A stretch of 64,000 nucleotides of DNA from the NCBI RefSeq assembly GCF_015278255.1, contig NZ_JADIJC010000001.1:372001-436000 (forward strand). The letters are read 5' to 3'. The notes under the pieces were generated by a model. It saw only the letters and a list, made by a program, of their open reading frames with translations. It was not told the origin of the DNA and did no database searches. Below are positions 52,515 through 60,960 of this stretch, one piece after another (position 1 is the first letter of the stretch; every line of letters starts with the position of its first letter). Both the position numbers and the translations under genes were made by a program. Source of the stretch: Microbacterium hibisci (GTDB lineage Bacteria; Actinomycetota; Actinomycetes; Actinomycetales; Microbacteriaceae).

Positions 52515-54505
52515 GCGAAGTCCTCGGCGGTGTTCACCAGTGCGTGCGACGCGATCGCCTCGCGGACGCGGCGGACCGCGTCGGCGATCGGGACGCCGTT
52601 CTCCTGGGTGCCGTCGCGGAAGCGGAAAGACACCGTGCCGGCCGACTGGTCCTGCGCGCCGGCGATGAGCTGCAGCGGCACCTTCTGGGTGGTGTGCGTG
52701 CGGATCTTCTTCTGCATGCGATCGTCGGAGTGGTCGAGCTCGGCGCGCACGCCCTCGGCCTTCAACCGGTCGATGACCTCGCCCAGGTAGTCCGCGAAGT
52801 CCTCGGCGACGGGGATGCCCACCACCTGCACCGGCGACAGCCACACCGGGAACGCTCCGGCGTAGTGCTCGAGCAGGATCGCGAAGAAGCGCTCGATCGA
52901 GCCGAACAGCGCGCGGTGGATCATGATCGGCCGCTTCTTCTGGCCGTCGCGATCGGTGTACTCCAGCTCGAAGCGCTCCGGCAGATTCGGGTCGACCTGG
53001 ACGGTCGACAACTGCCAGGTGCGACCGATCGCGTCACGGGTCTTGAGGTCGATCTTCGGGCCGTAGAACGCGGCCTCGCCGGGGACCTCGGTGAGCTTCA
53101 GGCCGCTCGCGACGGCGACGTTGCGGAGCGCGTTCGTGGAGTAGTCCCAGAACTCGTCCGAGCCGATCCACTTGTCCTTCTCGTCGTCGCGCATCGACAG
53201 CTCGAGCTCGAAGTCGTCGAGGCCGAAGTCGCGCAGCATCGAGATGACGAAATCGAGGACGCGGCTGGTCTCCGTTTCGAGCTGCTCGGGGGTGACGAAG
53301 AGGTGCGAGTCGTCCTGGGTGAAGCCGCGCACGCGGGTCAGGCCGTGCAGCGCTCCCGACAGCTCGTTGCGATAGACCGTGCCGTTCTCCGCCAGGCGCA
53401 TCGGAAGGTCGCGGTAGCTGCGCGCACGCTCCTTGTAGATGAGGATGTGCATCGGGCAGTTCATCGGCTTCAGGTAGTAGTCCTGGCCGTGCTTGGTGAT
53501 CTCGCCGTGCTCGTCGCGCTCCTCGTCCATCACGATGGGCGGGAACATGCCCTCCTTGTACGTGACGAGATGGTTCGAGGTGAGGAACAGGTCCTCCTTC
53601 GAGATGTGCGGCGTGTACACGTAGGTGTAGCCGCCCTCGATGTGGCGGCGACGCGCGTGCTGCTCCATCTCGCCGCGGACGACGCCGCCGCGCGGGTGCC
53701 ACACCGACAGGCCGGAGCCGATCTCGTCGGGGAACGAGAACAGGTCGAGGTCCTTGCCCAGCTTGCGGTGGTCGCGCTTGGCGGCCTCTTCGAGTCGGGT
53801 CTGGTACGCGCGCAGCTCGTCCTTGCTGGGCCACGCAGTGCCGTAGATGCGCTGAAGCTGCGGGTTCTTCTCGCTGCCGCGCCAGTACGCGCCGGCGATG
53901 CGCTGCAGCGCCCAGCCGTTGCCGATCATGCGGGTGTTCGGCAGGTGCGGACCGCGGCAGAGGTCCTTCCACACGGTCTGTCCGTCGCGGTCGACGTTGT
54001 CGTAGATCGTGAGCTCGCCCGCGCCCACCTCGACCGAGGCGCCCTCGGTCTTCTCCGCTCCCCCGCCTTTGAGGCCGATGAGCTCGAGCTTGAAGGGCTC
54101 GTCGACCAGCTCGACGCGCGCCTCTTCGTCGCTGACGACGCGGCGGACGAAGCGCTGGCCCTCGCGGATGATGCGCGCCATCTCCTTGTCGATGGCCTTG
54201 AGGTCCTCGGGGGTGAACGGGTGCTCCACGCCGAAGTCGTAGTAGAAGCCGTCGGTGATCGGCGGACCGATGCCGAGGTTCGCCTGCGGGTTGATGCGCT
54301 GCACCGCCTGTGCCAGCACGTGGGCGGTCGAGTGGCGCAGGATCGACAGGCCGTCGGGGCTGTCGATGGTGACGGGCTCGACGGCATCCGTCTGCTCCAC
54401 CACCGTCGCGAGGTCTTTGAGCTCGCCGTTCACGCGAAGCGCGACCACGGAGCGGTCGGGGAACAGGGCGAAGCCGTCGGCGGGATAGGACACAGCGTCA
54501 GTCAC
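52511..54505 (-). CDS. thrS: Threonyl-tRNA synthetase
   Basis: A 664-residue class II synthetase. N-terminal TGS domain, then the editing-domain motif [11 protein letters not shown] and the SAD region [17 protein letters not shown], then the aminoacylation core with [34 protein letters not shown] and [14 protein letters not shown], and a C-terminal anticodon-binding domain. The GTG at 54505 has AGGAG upstream. It is coupled to the HIT gene downstream. Confidence 0.96.
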   Translation of the reverse strand: MTDAVSYPADGFALFPDRSVVALRVNGELKDLATVVEQTDAVEPVTIDSPDGLSILRHSTAHVLAQAVQRINPQANLGIGPPITDGFYYDFGVEHPFTPEDLKAIDKEMARIIREGQRFVRRVVSDEEARVELVDEPFKLELIGLKGGGAEKTEGASVEVGAGELTIYDNVDRDGQTVWKDLCRGPHLPNTRMIGNGWALQRIAGAYWRGSEKNPQLQRIYGTAWPSKDELRAYQTRLEEAAKRDHRKLGKDLDLFSFPDEIGSGLSVWHPRGGVVRGEMEQHARRRHIEGGYTYVYTPHISKEDLFLTSNHLVTYKEGMFPPIVMDEERDEHGEITKHGQDYYLKPMNCPMHILIYKERARSYRDLPMRLAENGTVYRNELSGALHGLTRVRGFTQDDSHLFVTPEQLETETSRVLDFVISMLRDFGLDDFELELSMRDDEKDKWIGSDEFWDYSTNALRNVAVASGLKLTEVPGEAAFYGPKIDLKTRDAIGRTWQLSTVQVDPNLPERFELEYTDRDGQKKRPIMIHRALFGSIERFFAILLEHYAGAFPVWLSPVQVVGIPVAEDFADYLGEVIDRLKAEGVRAELDHSDDRMQKKIRTHTTQKVPLQLIAGAQDQSAGTVSFRFRDGTQENGVPIADAVRRVREAIASHALVNTAEDFA

Positions 54506-54648
54506 GGAAACTCTCCTGGGAATGGCTCGGATCAAGGCTACTCAGCTTCGGGCGCACGACGCGCCCCGCCCGCTCAGGCACCGAGCGTTCGCGTGCCGGT
54601 CGTGAGTGCCGCCGCAGCGGTCGACCAGACGAGTTCCACCCTCCGAGT

Positions 54649-55350
54649 CTAGCCGCGGACGCTCTCACGGCTCGACGCCTGGTCGGCGGGCAGATGCTTG
54701 AGCGCCTCCCGCCGGGACAGCGGGCTCAGCGGGCGGCGTGCGACGTACTCGCGCACCCACTCGGGCGCGACCCGGGCGTACTCGCGCAGAGCCCAGCCGA
54801 TGGCCTTGCGGATGAAGAACTCGCGATCGATGAGATTGGGCTCGATGGCGTCGACCAGCACCGCACGATCGAGACGGATGCCGCGGCCCAGCTGCGACAG
54901 GATCGCGATGCGCCGGATCCACAGATCGTGGGCGCGGGCCCACGCATGGACGAGGGCGACCGTGCCTTCCGGGTGGGCGTCGTGCAGCTCGGCGAGGCGA
55001 TGCGCGAGCTCATCGGTGTAATCCCACCATTGGCCGGTCCGCACCATGTGCTCGATCACGGGGACGAGCGCCGGGTCGCCGCGCAGGGGGCGGAGAGAGA
55101 GCAGCGCCATCGCCGCGTACCGCTCCTCGCGATGGGCGGCGGCATCCCACAGCTCGAGGGCGGTGTCGCGCAGGGCCGCGGCATCCGTCATCCCCTTCGC
55201 GGCGTTCTTCGCGACGCGGCGTGCGTCGGGAACACGGACGCCGAGGAACGGCATGGACGACTTCATGTACGCCTGCTGGCCGGCCGCCCGCGAAGGGTCG
55301 GCGGCCGCGCGCAGGTGCGCTCGGATATCGCCCGCGAGCGCTGTGCTCAT
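54649..55350 (-). CDS. AlkD-like DNA alkylation repair protein
   Basis: A 233-residue all-helical HEAT-repeat protein. The repeat units are visible (YMKSSMPFLGVRVPDARRVAK, REFFIRKAIGWALREYARV), and WWDYTDELAHRL carries the Trp-Asp pair associated with AlkD glycosylase activity on 3- and 7-alkylpurines. The ATG at 55350 is preceded by a weak ribosome binding site; a longer frame to 55611 runs over the divergent KTSC gene and is rejected. It lies 143 bp upstream of thrS. Function by family. Confidence 0.85.
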   Translation of the reverse strand: MSTALAGDIRAHLRAAADPSRAAGQQAYMKSSMPFLGVRVPDARRVAKNAAKGMTDAAALRDTALELWDAAAHREERYAAMALLSLRPLRGDPALVPVIEHMVRTGQWWDYTDELAHRLAELHDAHPEGTVALVHAWARAHDLWIRRIAILSQLGRGIRLDRAVLVDAIEPNLIDREFFIRKAIGWALREYARVAPEWVREYVARRPLSPLSRREALKHLPADQASSRESVRG

Positions 55351-55407
55351 GCCCGACACGCTAGCGGTCCGCCGGGGAAAGCACAGGCCCGACGTAGGGT
55401 CGAGGAG

Positions 55408-55623
55408 ATGAGACGCGTGCACGTCGATTCGTCGGCGATCGATTCGGTCGGGTACGACCCCGGCACCGCCGTGCTCGAGATCGCGTTCACATCGGGCGAG
55501 GTGTACCGCTACTACGCGGTGCCGCCCTCGATCCATCGAGGACTGCTCGCCGCGGAGAGCGCGGGACGATTCTTCGCCGAGCGCATCCGGCACGTCTATC
55601 CCGACGAGCACCTCCGCAGCTGA
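55408..55623 (+). CDS. KTSC domain protein
   Basis: A 71-residue single-domain protein: MRRVHVDSSAIDSVGYD..AVLEIAFTSGEVYRYYAVPP and a helix SIHRGLLAAESAGRFFAERI. This is the KTSC domain, often found beside or fused to lysyl-tRNA synthetase and of unknown function. The ATG follows GAGGAG almost directly; AGGG eight bases upstream is the better ribosome binding site. It is divergent from the AlkD-like gene with a 57-bp gap and is followed by a terminator. Confidence 0.85.
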   Translation: MRRVHVDSSAIDSVGYDPGTAVLEIAFTSGEVYRYYAVPPSIHRGLLAAESAGRFFAERIRHVYPDEHLRS

Positions 55624-55635
55624 GCCGGGAACGAC

Positions 55636-55661
55636 GAAACCCCCGGCGAGCCGGGGGTTTC
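55636..55661. terminator. Terminator between the KTSC gene and the tRNA cluster
   Basis: GAAACCCCCGG and CCGGGGGTTTC are complementary 11-bp arms around CGAG. The plus side ends in TTT for the KTSC gene and the minus side serves the tRNA transcript. Confidence 0.8.
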
Positions 55662-55664
55662 AGG

Positions 55665-55739
55665 TGGTGGGCGATACTGGGATCGAACCAGTGACCTCTT
55701 CCGTGTCAGGGAAGCGCGCTACCGCTGCGCCAATCGCCC
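55665..55739 (-). tRNA. tRNA-Val (anticodon GAC)
   Basis: Acceptor arms GGGCGAT and ATCGCCC, D-loop GCAGCGGTAGC, anticodon stem CUUCC/GGAAG around UGACA, and T-arm ending GGTTCGATCC. The loop reads CTGACAC, so the anticodon is GAC for GUC/GUU valine codons. CCA is encoded at 55665-55667. Confidence 0.93.
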
Positions 55740-55766
55740 GAGTCGAACTCCGGTCGGGACCGGGAG

Positions 55767-55840
55767 TGGAGGTGGCGACGGGATTCGAACCCGTGTAAAC
55801 GGCTTTGCAGGCCGGTGCCTAGCCGCTCGGCCACGCCACC
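55767..55840 (-). tRNA. tRNA-Cys (anticodon GCA)
   Basis: Acceptor GGTGGCG/CGCCACC, T-arm GGGTTCGAATCCC and anticodon loop CTGCAAA. The discriminator base is U, the tRNA-Cys identity base. CCA is encoded at 55767-55769. It lies 27 bp from tRNA-Val(GAC). Confidence 0.93.
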
Positions 55841-55893
55841 GCGTGTGGTTTGACCCCACGTGCCGTGATCCCCGGAAGGGATCCCTGCACTCG

Positions 55894-55966
55894 AGCGGAT
55901 GACGAGACTCGAACTCGCGACCCTCACCTTGGCAAGGTGATGCGCTACCAACTGCGCTACATCCGC
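55894..55966 (-). tRNA. tRNA-Gly (anticodon GCC)
   Basis: Acceptor GCGGATG/CATCCGC, anticodon loop TTGCCAA and T-loop GTTCGAGTC. The 3' bases are CGA, so CCA is added after transcription. Promoter-proximal member of the three-tRNA minus-strand unit. Confidence 0.93.
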
Positions 55967-56004
55967 ATTTCGTTTCCGGGATTCGCATCCCGGGCACTTG
56001 AAAG

Positions 56005-56032
56005 ACTTTATCCCACTAATCCGCGAGTGCAA
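56005..56032 (-). promoter_or_regulatory. Promoter of the Gly-Cys-Val tRNA unit
   Basis: On the minus strand TTGCAC (56027-56032) and TAAAGT (56005-56010) are 16 bp apart, about 39 bp upstream of tRNA-Gly. Good sigma-70-type match for a high-GC organism. Confidence 0.6.
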
Positions 56033-56093
56033 AACCGGGCGCACCCCGCGCGTGTCACGCCGATGTGGTTCGAGCCACCCTCCGGCATCCGCT

Positions 56094-56105
56094 AGTATCG
56101 ATACT
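56094..56105. promoter_or_regulatory. Palindrome overlapping a possible -10 box of tRNA-Val(CAC)
   Basis: AGTATCGATACT is a perfect 12-bp palindrome 18 bp upstream of the tRNA. TAGTAT at 56093-56098 could be its -10 box; a -35 box is not clear. Confidence 0.35.
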
Positions 56106-56123
56106 CGTCCCCCTCGGGGGTGC

Positions 56124-56196
56124 GGGCGATTGGCGCAGTTGGTAGCGCGCTTCCTTCACACGGAAGAGGTCATCAGTTCGAGTCTGGTATCGCCCA
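56124..56196 (+). tRNA. tRNA-Val (anticodon CAC)
   Basis: Acceptor GGGCGAT/ATCGCCC and D-arm as in tRNA-Val(GAC), anticodon loop TTCACAC giving CAC for GUG. The T-arm is ATCAG/CTGGT with a wobble pair. CCA is not encoded (CCG). It is transcribed divergently from the other three tRNAs. Confidence 0.93.
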
Positions 56197-56204
56197 CCGC
56201 GACG

Positions 56205-56234
56205 AAGACCCGGCCACCTCGGTGGCCGGGTCTT
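56205..56234 (+). terminator. Terminator of tRNA-Val(CAC)
   Basis: AAGACCCGGCCACC at 56205-56218 pairs with 56221-56234 and is followed by TTCTTC. It starts nine bases past the tRNA. Confidence 0.8.
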
Positions 56235-56259
56235 TCTTCGTCCTCACGCCGAAGGAGCG

Positions 56260-56799
56260 TCAGCTGCCGACCGCCCAGCCGTAGCGGCGGTGCAGGGCAT
56301 CGGCGACGCGCACGAACCGGTCCAGGTCGAGCGCCGCCGCCTCGCGGCGCATGCCGTCGCGGTGCACGCTGTACAGCTGTTCGACGTCGACCCATGACGG
56401 GCGGCCCTGCGCATCCCAGTCGCCCGTGCCGAGGCCCAGGAAATCGCGATCGCCGTCATGCGACCTGCTCGTGAGCCGGACGGCGTACACCCGCTCGTCG
56501 CTCTGCCGGCCGATCACCAGCACGGGGCGGTCTTTGCCGCGGCCGTCGTTCTCGGCGTACGGGACCCACGTCCAGATGATCTCGCCGGCGTCGGGGTCGC
56601 CGTCGTGATCGGGCGCGTACGTGATGCGCAGCGCATCCTTCCTGGGCGGGCTCACCTCGACGGTGGCCGCGCGGCCGCCACGACCCTCGAGCGGTGCGCT
56701 GAGCACGTCTGTGGACGGAGAGGGACCTGACGCACCTCGCGGCCGGAAGAAGCCCTTCAGGATGCCGCGCAGGCCCTTTTGCTGAGTCACAGACGTCAT
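56260..56799 (-). CDS. PemK/MazF-like protein, solitary
   Basis: A 179-residue protein. The C-terminal 115 residues have the PemK/MazF beta-barrel features: GEIIWTWVPYAENDGRGKDRPVLVIGRQ, VYAVRLTS, and a helical end. The first 60 residues are a low-complexity lead-in (FFRPRGASGPSPS). Toxin family members are mRNA interferases, but there is no antitoxin gene beside it, and lone homologues of this length are widespread in actinobacterial core genomes, so a housekeeping role is possible. The ATG at 56799 is reasonable; its ribosome binding site is weak. Confidence 0.78.
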   Translation of the reverse strand: MTSVTQQKGLRGILKGFFRPRGASGPSPSTDVLSAPLEGRGGRAATVEVSPPRKDALRITYAPDHDGDPDAGEIIWTWVPYAENDGRGKDRPVLVIGRQSDERVYAVRLTSRSHDGDRDFLGLGTGDWDAQGRPSWVDVEQLYSVHRDGMRREAAALDLDRFVRVADALHRRYGWAVGS

Positions 56800-56832
56800 C
56801 CTAGGAGCGTCGGGCGGCGGGCTCGGACACGG

Positions 56833-56873
56833 CGAAGGGGCGCCGCGGTGGGGGGAACCGCGACGCCCCTTCG
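56833..56873 (-). terminator. Hairpin terminator after amt
   Basis: CGAAGGGGCG (56833-56842) pairs with CGCCCCTTCG (56864-56873), and an inner CGCGGT/ACCGCG extends the stem. It lies 17 bp past the amt stop. Confidence 0.7.
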
Positions 56874-56889
56874 GGCCGAGCCGGATGCG

Positions 56890-58158
56890 TCAGGCGCGCG
56901 CGCCCTCGAGCACGTAGCCCTCCTCGCCGTGCACGACCGTGTCGATGCCGGCGACCTCGTCCTCGTTCTTGACGCGGAAGCCGATGGTCTTCTCGATCAC
57001 GAAGCCGATGCCGTAGGCCAGCACGAACGAGTAGACCAGCACCGCGACCGCGGCGATCGCCTGCACGAGGAGCTGCGTGAGGTTGCCGCTGTAGATGAGG
57101 CCCGTCGAGTTCGCGAAGAAGCCGAGGTAGAGCGTTCCGATGAGACCGCCGACGAGGTGGATGCCCACCACGTCCAGCGAGTCGTCGAAGCCCCACTTGT
57201 ACTTGAGCTCGATCGCCAGGGCGCAGACCGCACCGGCGACGAGGCCGAGGACGATCGCCCAGATCGGCGTGAGCGACGCGCAGGCCGGGGTGATGGCGAC
57301 GAGACCCGCGACGGCACCCGAGGCGGCGCCGACCGACGTGGGCTTGCCGTCCTTGATCTTCTCGACGACGAGCCACGCGAGCAGTGCGGCGGCGGGCGCG
57401 GCGATGGTGTTCACGAACGCAAGCGCAGCGGTGCCGTCAGCGGCGAGCTCCGAGCCGGCGTTGAAGCCGAACCAGCCGAACCACAGCAGGCCCGCGCCGA
57501 GCAGCACGAAGGGCGGGTTGTGCGGGACGTGGACGCCCTTCTGGAAGCCGAGGCGCTTGCCGAGGACCAGGGCGAGGGCGAGCGCTGCGGCACCGGCGTT
57601 GATGTGGACGGCCGTGCCGCCGGCGAAGTCGATCGCCCCGACGCCGAACCACTCCTGCATGCCGTAGGTGATCCAGCCGCCGTACGCGAAGCTGCCGTCC
57701 TCGGCGAGGCCGAAGTTGAACACCCAGCTGGCGACCGGGAAGTAGACGATCGTCGCCCAGATCGCGGCGAAGATCATCCACGCGCCGAACTTGGCGCGGT
57801 CGGCGATGGCGCCGGAGACCAGCGCGACGGTGAGGATGGCGAAGGTGGCCTGGAAGGCGACGAAGGCCAGCGGCGGGTACGCGGCCCCCTCAGGAACCTC
57901 GAGCAGGCTGGTGAGGCCGATGGCCGACCAGTCGATCGACCAGGGTGCGACGAGTCCGTCGGCGCTGGGGAAGGCGATCGCGTAGCCGTAGATCACCCAC
58001 AGCACGCCGATGAGCCCCAGTGCTCCGAAACTCAGCATCATCATGCTGATGACGCTCTTGGCCTTGACCAGGCCGCCGTAGAAGAACGCGAGACCGGGCG
58101 TCATCAACAAGACGAGCGCGGCCGCGATGAGCATGAATGCGGTGTTGCCTTGATCCAT
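56890..58158 (-). CDS. amt: Ammonium transporter (Amt family)
   Basis: A 422-residue channel protein with eleven helices, beginning MDQGNTAFMLIAAALVLLMTPGLAFFYGGL. The signature DFAGGTAVHINAGAAALALALVLGKR carries one of the twin pore histidines and GIHLVGGLIGTLYLG the second. The C-terminal cytoplasmic tail is about 30 residues. No glnK or glnD follows, unlike the amtB-glnK-glnD set of streptomycetes. GlnR-like boxes lie 92-138 bp upstream, suggesting nitrogen control. Confidence 0.95.
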   Translation of the reverse strand: MDQGNTAFMLIAAALVLLMTPGLAFFYGGLVKAKSVISMMMLSFGALGLIGVLWVIYGYAIAFPSADGLVAPWSIDWSAIGLTSLLEVPEGAAYPPLAFVAFQATFAILTVALVSGAIADRAKFGAWMIFAAIWATIVYFPVASWVFNFGLAEDGSFAYGGWITYGMQEWFGVGAIDFAGGTAVHINAGAAALALALVLGKRLGFQKGVHVPHNPPFVLLGAGLLWFGWFGFNAGSELAADGTAALAFVNTIAAPAAALLAWLVVEKIKDGKPTSVGAASGAVAGLVAITPACASLTPIWAIVLGLVAGAVCALAIELKYKWGFDDSLDVVGIHLVGGLIGTLYLGFFANSTGLIYSGNLTQLLVQAIAAVAVLVYSFVLAYGIGFVIEKTIGFRVKNEDEVAGIDTVVHGEEGYVLEGARA

Positions 58159-58249
58159 CTCGGTGGAGAACCTCTCTGCGGGTGACGCAGGTGTAGCGTC
58201 GGGTCCCCTCAGTGTGACGACGCCCCGTTTCGGCAGCGGGACGAGCCGT

Positions 58250-58296
58250 GTTTCTCCTTCGTTACGCGAGGCGTGCGTACGTAAACATCGTGTTTC
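58250..58296. promoter_or_regulatory. GlnR-like boxes upstream of amt
   Basis: On the minus strand GTAAC-GAAGGA-GAAAC occupies 58250-58265, an exact match to the streptomycete GlnR pattern gTnAC-n6-GaAAC. A second, inverted copy GTAAA-CATCGT-GTTTC is at 58281-58296 on the plus strand, with one mismatch. They lie 92-138 bp before the amt start. The regulator gene is not in the window. Confidence 0.5.
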
Positions 58297-58339
58297 GGCG
58301 CGCCGAACGCGCCCTGCGAATCCGGCGCGAGTCGCCCGG

Positions 58340-59368
58340 TCAGGCGAGTGTCGACGCGACGAGACGCGAGATCGCGCGCAGGTACTTCTTGCGGTAGCCG
58401 CCGGCGAGCATCTCCTCGGGGAAGACCAGGTCGAGCGACGTGCCGGTCGCGCGGATCGGGAGCTGCGCGTCGTAGACGCGGTCGATGAACGCGACGAATC
58501 GCAGCGCCGCCGACTGATCGGTGAACGGCGCGACGTCGCGCAGGCCGACGAGCGACAGGTCCTCGATGAGGCGGATGTACCGCGACGGGTGCACCTGCGC
58601 CAGGTGGGCGATGAGCGCGTCGAACGTGTCGTCCGACGCGAGGCCCACGGCCGCGGCATCCGCAATGGCCGCTTCGTACTGCGGGGATTCGAGCACGGCG
58701 GCGTGACCGTCGACGGCGCGATGCCGGTAGTCGGTGCCGTCGATGCGGACGGTCTGGAAGCTCGCCGCCATCGCATGGATCTCGCGGAGGAAGTCCTGTG
58801 CGGCGAACCGTCCCTCGCCCAGCGCGTTGGGAGGGGTGTTGGATGTCGCTGCCAGCCGCGTGCCCGTGGCGACGAGCTCGCCCAGCAGCCGGGTCATGAC
58901 CATCGTGTCGCCTGGGTCGTCGAGCTCGAACTCGTCGATGCAGAGCAGGTCGGCGCCGCGGAACAGCTCGACGGTGTTCTGATAGCCGAGCGCACCGACC
59001 AGCGCGGTGTACTCGATGAACGACCCGAAGTACTTCCTGCGCGCCGACATCGCGTGGTAGACGGCCGCGAGCAGGTGGGTCTTGCCGACGCCGAAGCCGC
59101 CGTCGAGATAGACGCCGGGCTTGAGCTCCGGTCGCTTGGCACGGCGGAACAGTCCGCCCTTGACCGGCGCAGCGGTGCCCGAGAAGGCCTGCAGCAGATC
59201 CTTCGCCGCCTGCTGCGACGGGTACGCCGGGTCGGCGCGGTACGTGTCGAAGGTCGCGTCGGCGAACTGCGGCGGCGGCACGAGCGCTGCGACCATGTCG
59301 GCGCCGGCGAGCTGCGGCGAGCGCTCCGCGAGGTGGACGATGCCGGTGCGGGTGGCGGAGACGGTCAT
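58340..59368 (-). CDS. zapE: Cell division protein ZapE / AFG1-like ATPase
   Basis: A 342-residue AFG1-type P-loop ATPase. Walker A is GGFGVGKTHLL at 90-100, Walker B LLCIDEFELDDPGD, sensor TSNTPPNALGEGRF, ending YRKKYLRAISRLVASTLA. In E. coli ZapE acts in Z-ring dynamics under stress; the actinobacterial role is not established. The ATG at 59368 has a purine-rich leader. It is divergent from the sulfurtransferase gene. Confidence 0.92.
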   Translation of the reverse strand: MTVSATRTGIVHLAERSPQLAGADMVAALVPPPQFADATFDTYRADPAYPSQQAAKDLLQAFSGTAAPVKGGLFRRAKRPELKPGVYLDGGFGVGKTHLLAAVYHAMSARRKYFGSFIEYTALVGALGYQNTVELFRGADLLCIDEFELDDPGDTMVMTRLLGELVATGTRLAATSNTPPNALGEGRFAAQDFLREIHAMAASFQTVRIDGTDYRHRAVDGHAAVLESPQYEAAIADAAAVGLASDDTFDALIAHLAQVHPSRYIRLIEDLSLVGLRDVAPFTDQSAALRFVAFIDRVYDAQLPIRATGTSLDLVFPEEMLAGGYRKKYLRAISRLVASTLA

Positions 59369-59462
59369 GCGGATCCTGTGTCGGAGTGGGGCCCGCCGGC
59401 GGCGGAGTGACGGGGCGGGCTGTGACGGAGTCTTACTCGAGAGGTGTGCTCGCCCGCCCGGG

Positions 59463-59489
59463 AATCTAGGGTCGGAGGCGACGGTTCAA
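59463..59489 (-). promoter_or_regulatory. Candidate zapE promoter
   Basis: On the minus strand TTGAAC (59484-59489) and TAGATT (59463-59468) are 15 bp apart, about 95 bp before zapE. A 9-bp inverted repeat, GCGACGGTT and AACCGTCGC (59478-59502), overlaps the -35 box and could be an operator. Confidence 0.4.
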
Positions 59490-59570
59490 CCCTAACCGTC
59501 GCCCGCGTGCGGCCGGTCCGCGTGACAGCGGCTGACAGCGCGCGCCTCGCACCCGAATCCAGGAGATGCC

Positions 59571-60476
59571 ATGCCCATCGAGAACGACACCTCGTCCGAG
59601 AAGTTCGCCGAGTACGCCGAGCCCGGACGGCTCGTCACCGGCGACTGGCTCGAGGCGCGCCTGGGCGAGCCGGGCCTCGTCGTGGTGGAGTCCGACGAGG
59701 ATGTGCTGCTCTACGAGACGGGACACATCCCCGGGGCGGTCAAGGTCGACTGGCACACCGAGCTCAATGATCCGGTCGTGCGCGACTACGTCGACGGCGA
59801 GGGATTCGCCGCACTGCTCAGCCGAAAGGGCATCTCGCGGGACGACACCGTGGTCATCTACGGCGACAAGAACAACTGGTGGGCCGCCTACGCCCTCTGG
59901 GTGTTCTCGCTCTTCGGTCACGACGATGTGCGTCTCCTCGACGGCGGGCGCGACAAGTGGATCGCGGAGGGGCGGCCGATCACGACGGATGCCTCGGCCC
60001 CGGCGCCGACCGAGTACCCGGTGGTGGAGCGCGACGACACCGCGCTGCGCGCCTACAAGGACGACGTGCTGGCCCACCTCGGCCGCGGACCGCTCATCGA
60101 CGTCCGCTCCCCCGAGGAGTACGACGGCACCCGCACCTCGGCGCCCGCCTACCCCGAGGAGGGGGCGCTCCGCGCCGGCCACATCCCGTCTGCGCAGAGC
60201 GTGCCGTGGGCGCGCGCCGTGGCCGCCGACGGCGGGTTCAAGACGCGCGCCGAGCTCGACGCCATCTACCGCGAGGAGGTCGGCCTCGCCGACGGCGATG
60301 CGATCGTCGCGTACTGCCGCATCGGGGAGCGGTCGAGTCACACCTGGTTCGTCCTGAAGCACCTCCTCGGGTTCGAGGACGTGCGCAACTACGACGGCTC
60401 GTGGACCGAATGGGGCAGCGCCGTCCGTGTGCCGATCGTCTCGGGCGCCGAGCCCGGCGAGGCGCCCGCGCGCTGA
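59571..60476 (+). CDS. sseA: Thiosulfate/3-mercaptopyruvate sulfurtransferase (rhodanese)
   Basis: A 301-residue two-domain rhodanese. The catalytic cysteine is C249 in [11 protein letters not shown], with an arginine two positions from it, the thiosulfate-type CRIGER loop. The N-terminal domain carries [11 protein letters not shown] and the second [11 protein letters not shown]. The ATG has AGGAG upstream. It lies 35 bp before the sufE gene, which is consistent with persulfide supply to SufE. Confidence 0.92.
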   Translation: MPIENDTSSEKFAEYAEPGRLVTGDWLEARLGEPGLVVVESDEDVLLYETGHIPGAVKVDWHTELNDPVVRDYVDGEGFAALLSRKGISRDDTVVIYGDKNNWWAAYALWVFSLFGHDDVRLLDGGRDKWIAEGRPITTDASAPAPTEYPVVERDDTALRAYKDDVLAHLGRGPLIDVRSPEEYDGTRTSAPAYPEEGALRAGHIPSAQSVPWARAVAADGGFKTRAELDAIYREEVGLADGDAIVAYCRIGERSSHTWFVLKHLLGFEDVRNYDGSWTEWGSAVRVPIVSGAEPGEAPAR

Positions 60477-60511
60477 GCCGCGGCATCCGTTCGCGTGGGA
60501 AAATGGCGGGG

Positions 60512-60949
60512 ATGACCGACGCCCTCCTCCCCCACCGTCTCGCCGAGATCCGCGACGAGTTCCTCGAGCTGCCCGAGCCCGACCGTCTGCAGCTCCTGCT
60601 GGAGTACTCGTACGAGCTGCCGCCCATCCCGGCGGAGTACGAGGGCCACCCGGAGCTCTGCGAGCGCGTCGTCGAGTGCCAGTCCCCGGTGTACATCGTG
60701 GTCGACGTGGACGCGGACGGCATCGTCGCGATGCACGCCACGGCGCCCCCCGAGGCGCCCACCACCCGCGGGTTCGCCAGCATCCTCGCGCAGGGGCTCA
60801 CCGGCCTGACGGCGGGCGAGGTCCTCGCGGTGCCGGGCGACTACCCCCAGACCCTGGGGCTCACCCGGGTGGTCTCGCCGCTGCGGATCTCGGGCATGAC
60901 CGGCATGCTGCTGCGCGCACAGCGCCAGGTGCGCGCGAAGTCGGCCTGA
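60512..60949 (+). CDS. sufE: SufE-family Fe-S cluster assembly protein
   Basis: A 145-residue sulfur-acceptor protein. The persulfide cysteine C56 is in VVECQSPVYI, the SufE signature, with the helical N terminus PDRLQLLLEYSYELPPIP. SufE hands sulfur from a cysteine desulfurase to the SUF scaffold. Here it follows a rhodanese, a pairing that suggests the rhodanese can load it (inference). Starts at 60503 and 60512 are both possible; the second has the better GGGG spacing. Confidence 0.88.
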   Translation: MTDALLPHRLAEIRDEFLELPEPDRLQLLLEYSYELPPIPAEYEGHPELCERVVECQSPVYIVVDVDADGIVAMHATAPPEAPTTRGFASILAQGLTGLTAGEVLAVPGDYPQTLGLTRVVSPLRISGMTGMLLRAQRQVRAKSA

Positions 60950-60960
60950 CGCGGCTGCCG

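Noticed and set aside
54506..54648. GGGTGGAAC in the thrS leader as a T-box
   Set aside because: The sequence resembles the T-box core GGGTGGNACCGCG, but it lies immediately after the AlkD stop, so a specifier loop would have to lie inside that gene, and the ACCGCG part is missing.
55665..56196. tRNA cluster as a mobile element attachment site
   Set aside because: No integrase gene and no duplicated tRNA 3' end were found on either side; flanking genes are housekeeping.
56260..56799. Complete toxin-antitoxin pair at the PemK-like gene
   Set aside because: There is no small frame with an antitoxin pattern and a ribosome binding site on the same strand within 200 bases upstream, where amt and its terminator lie.
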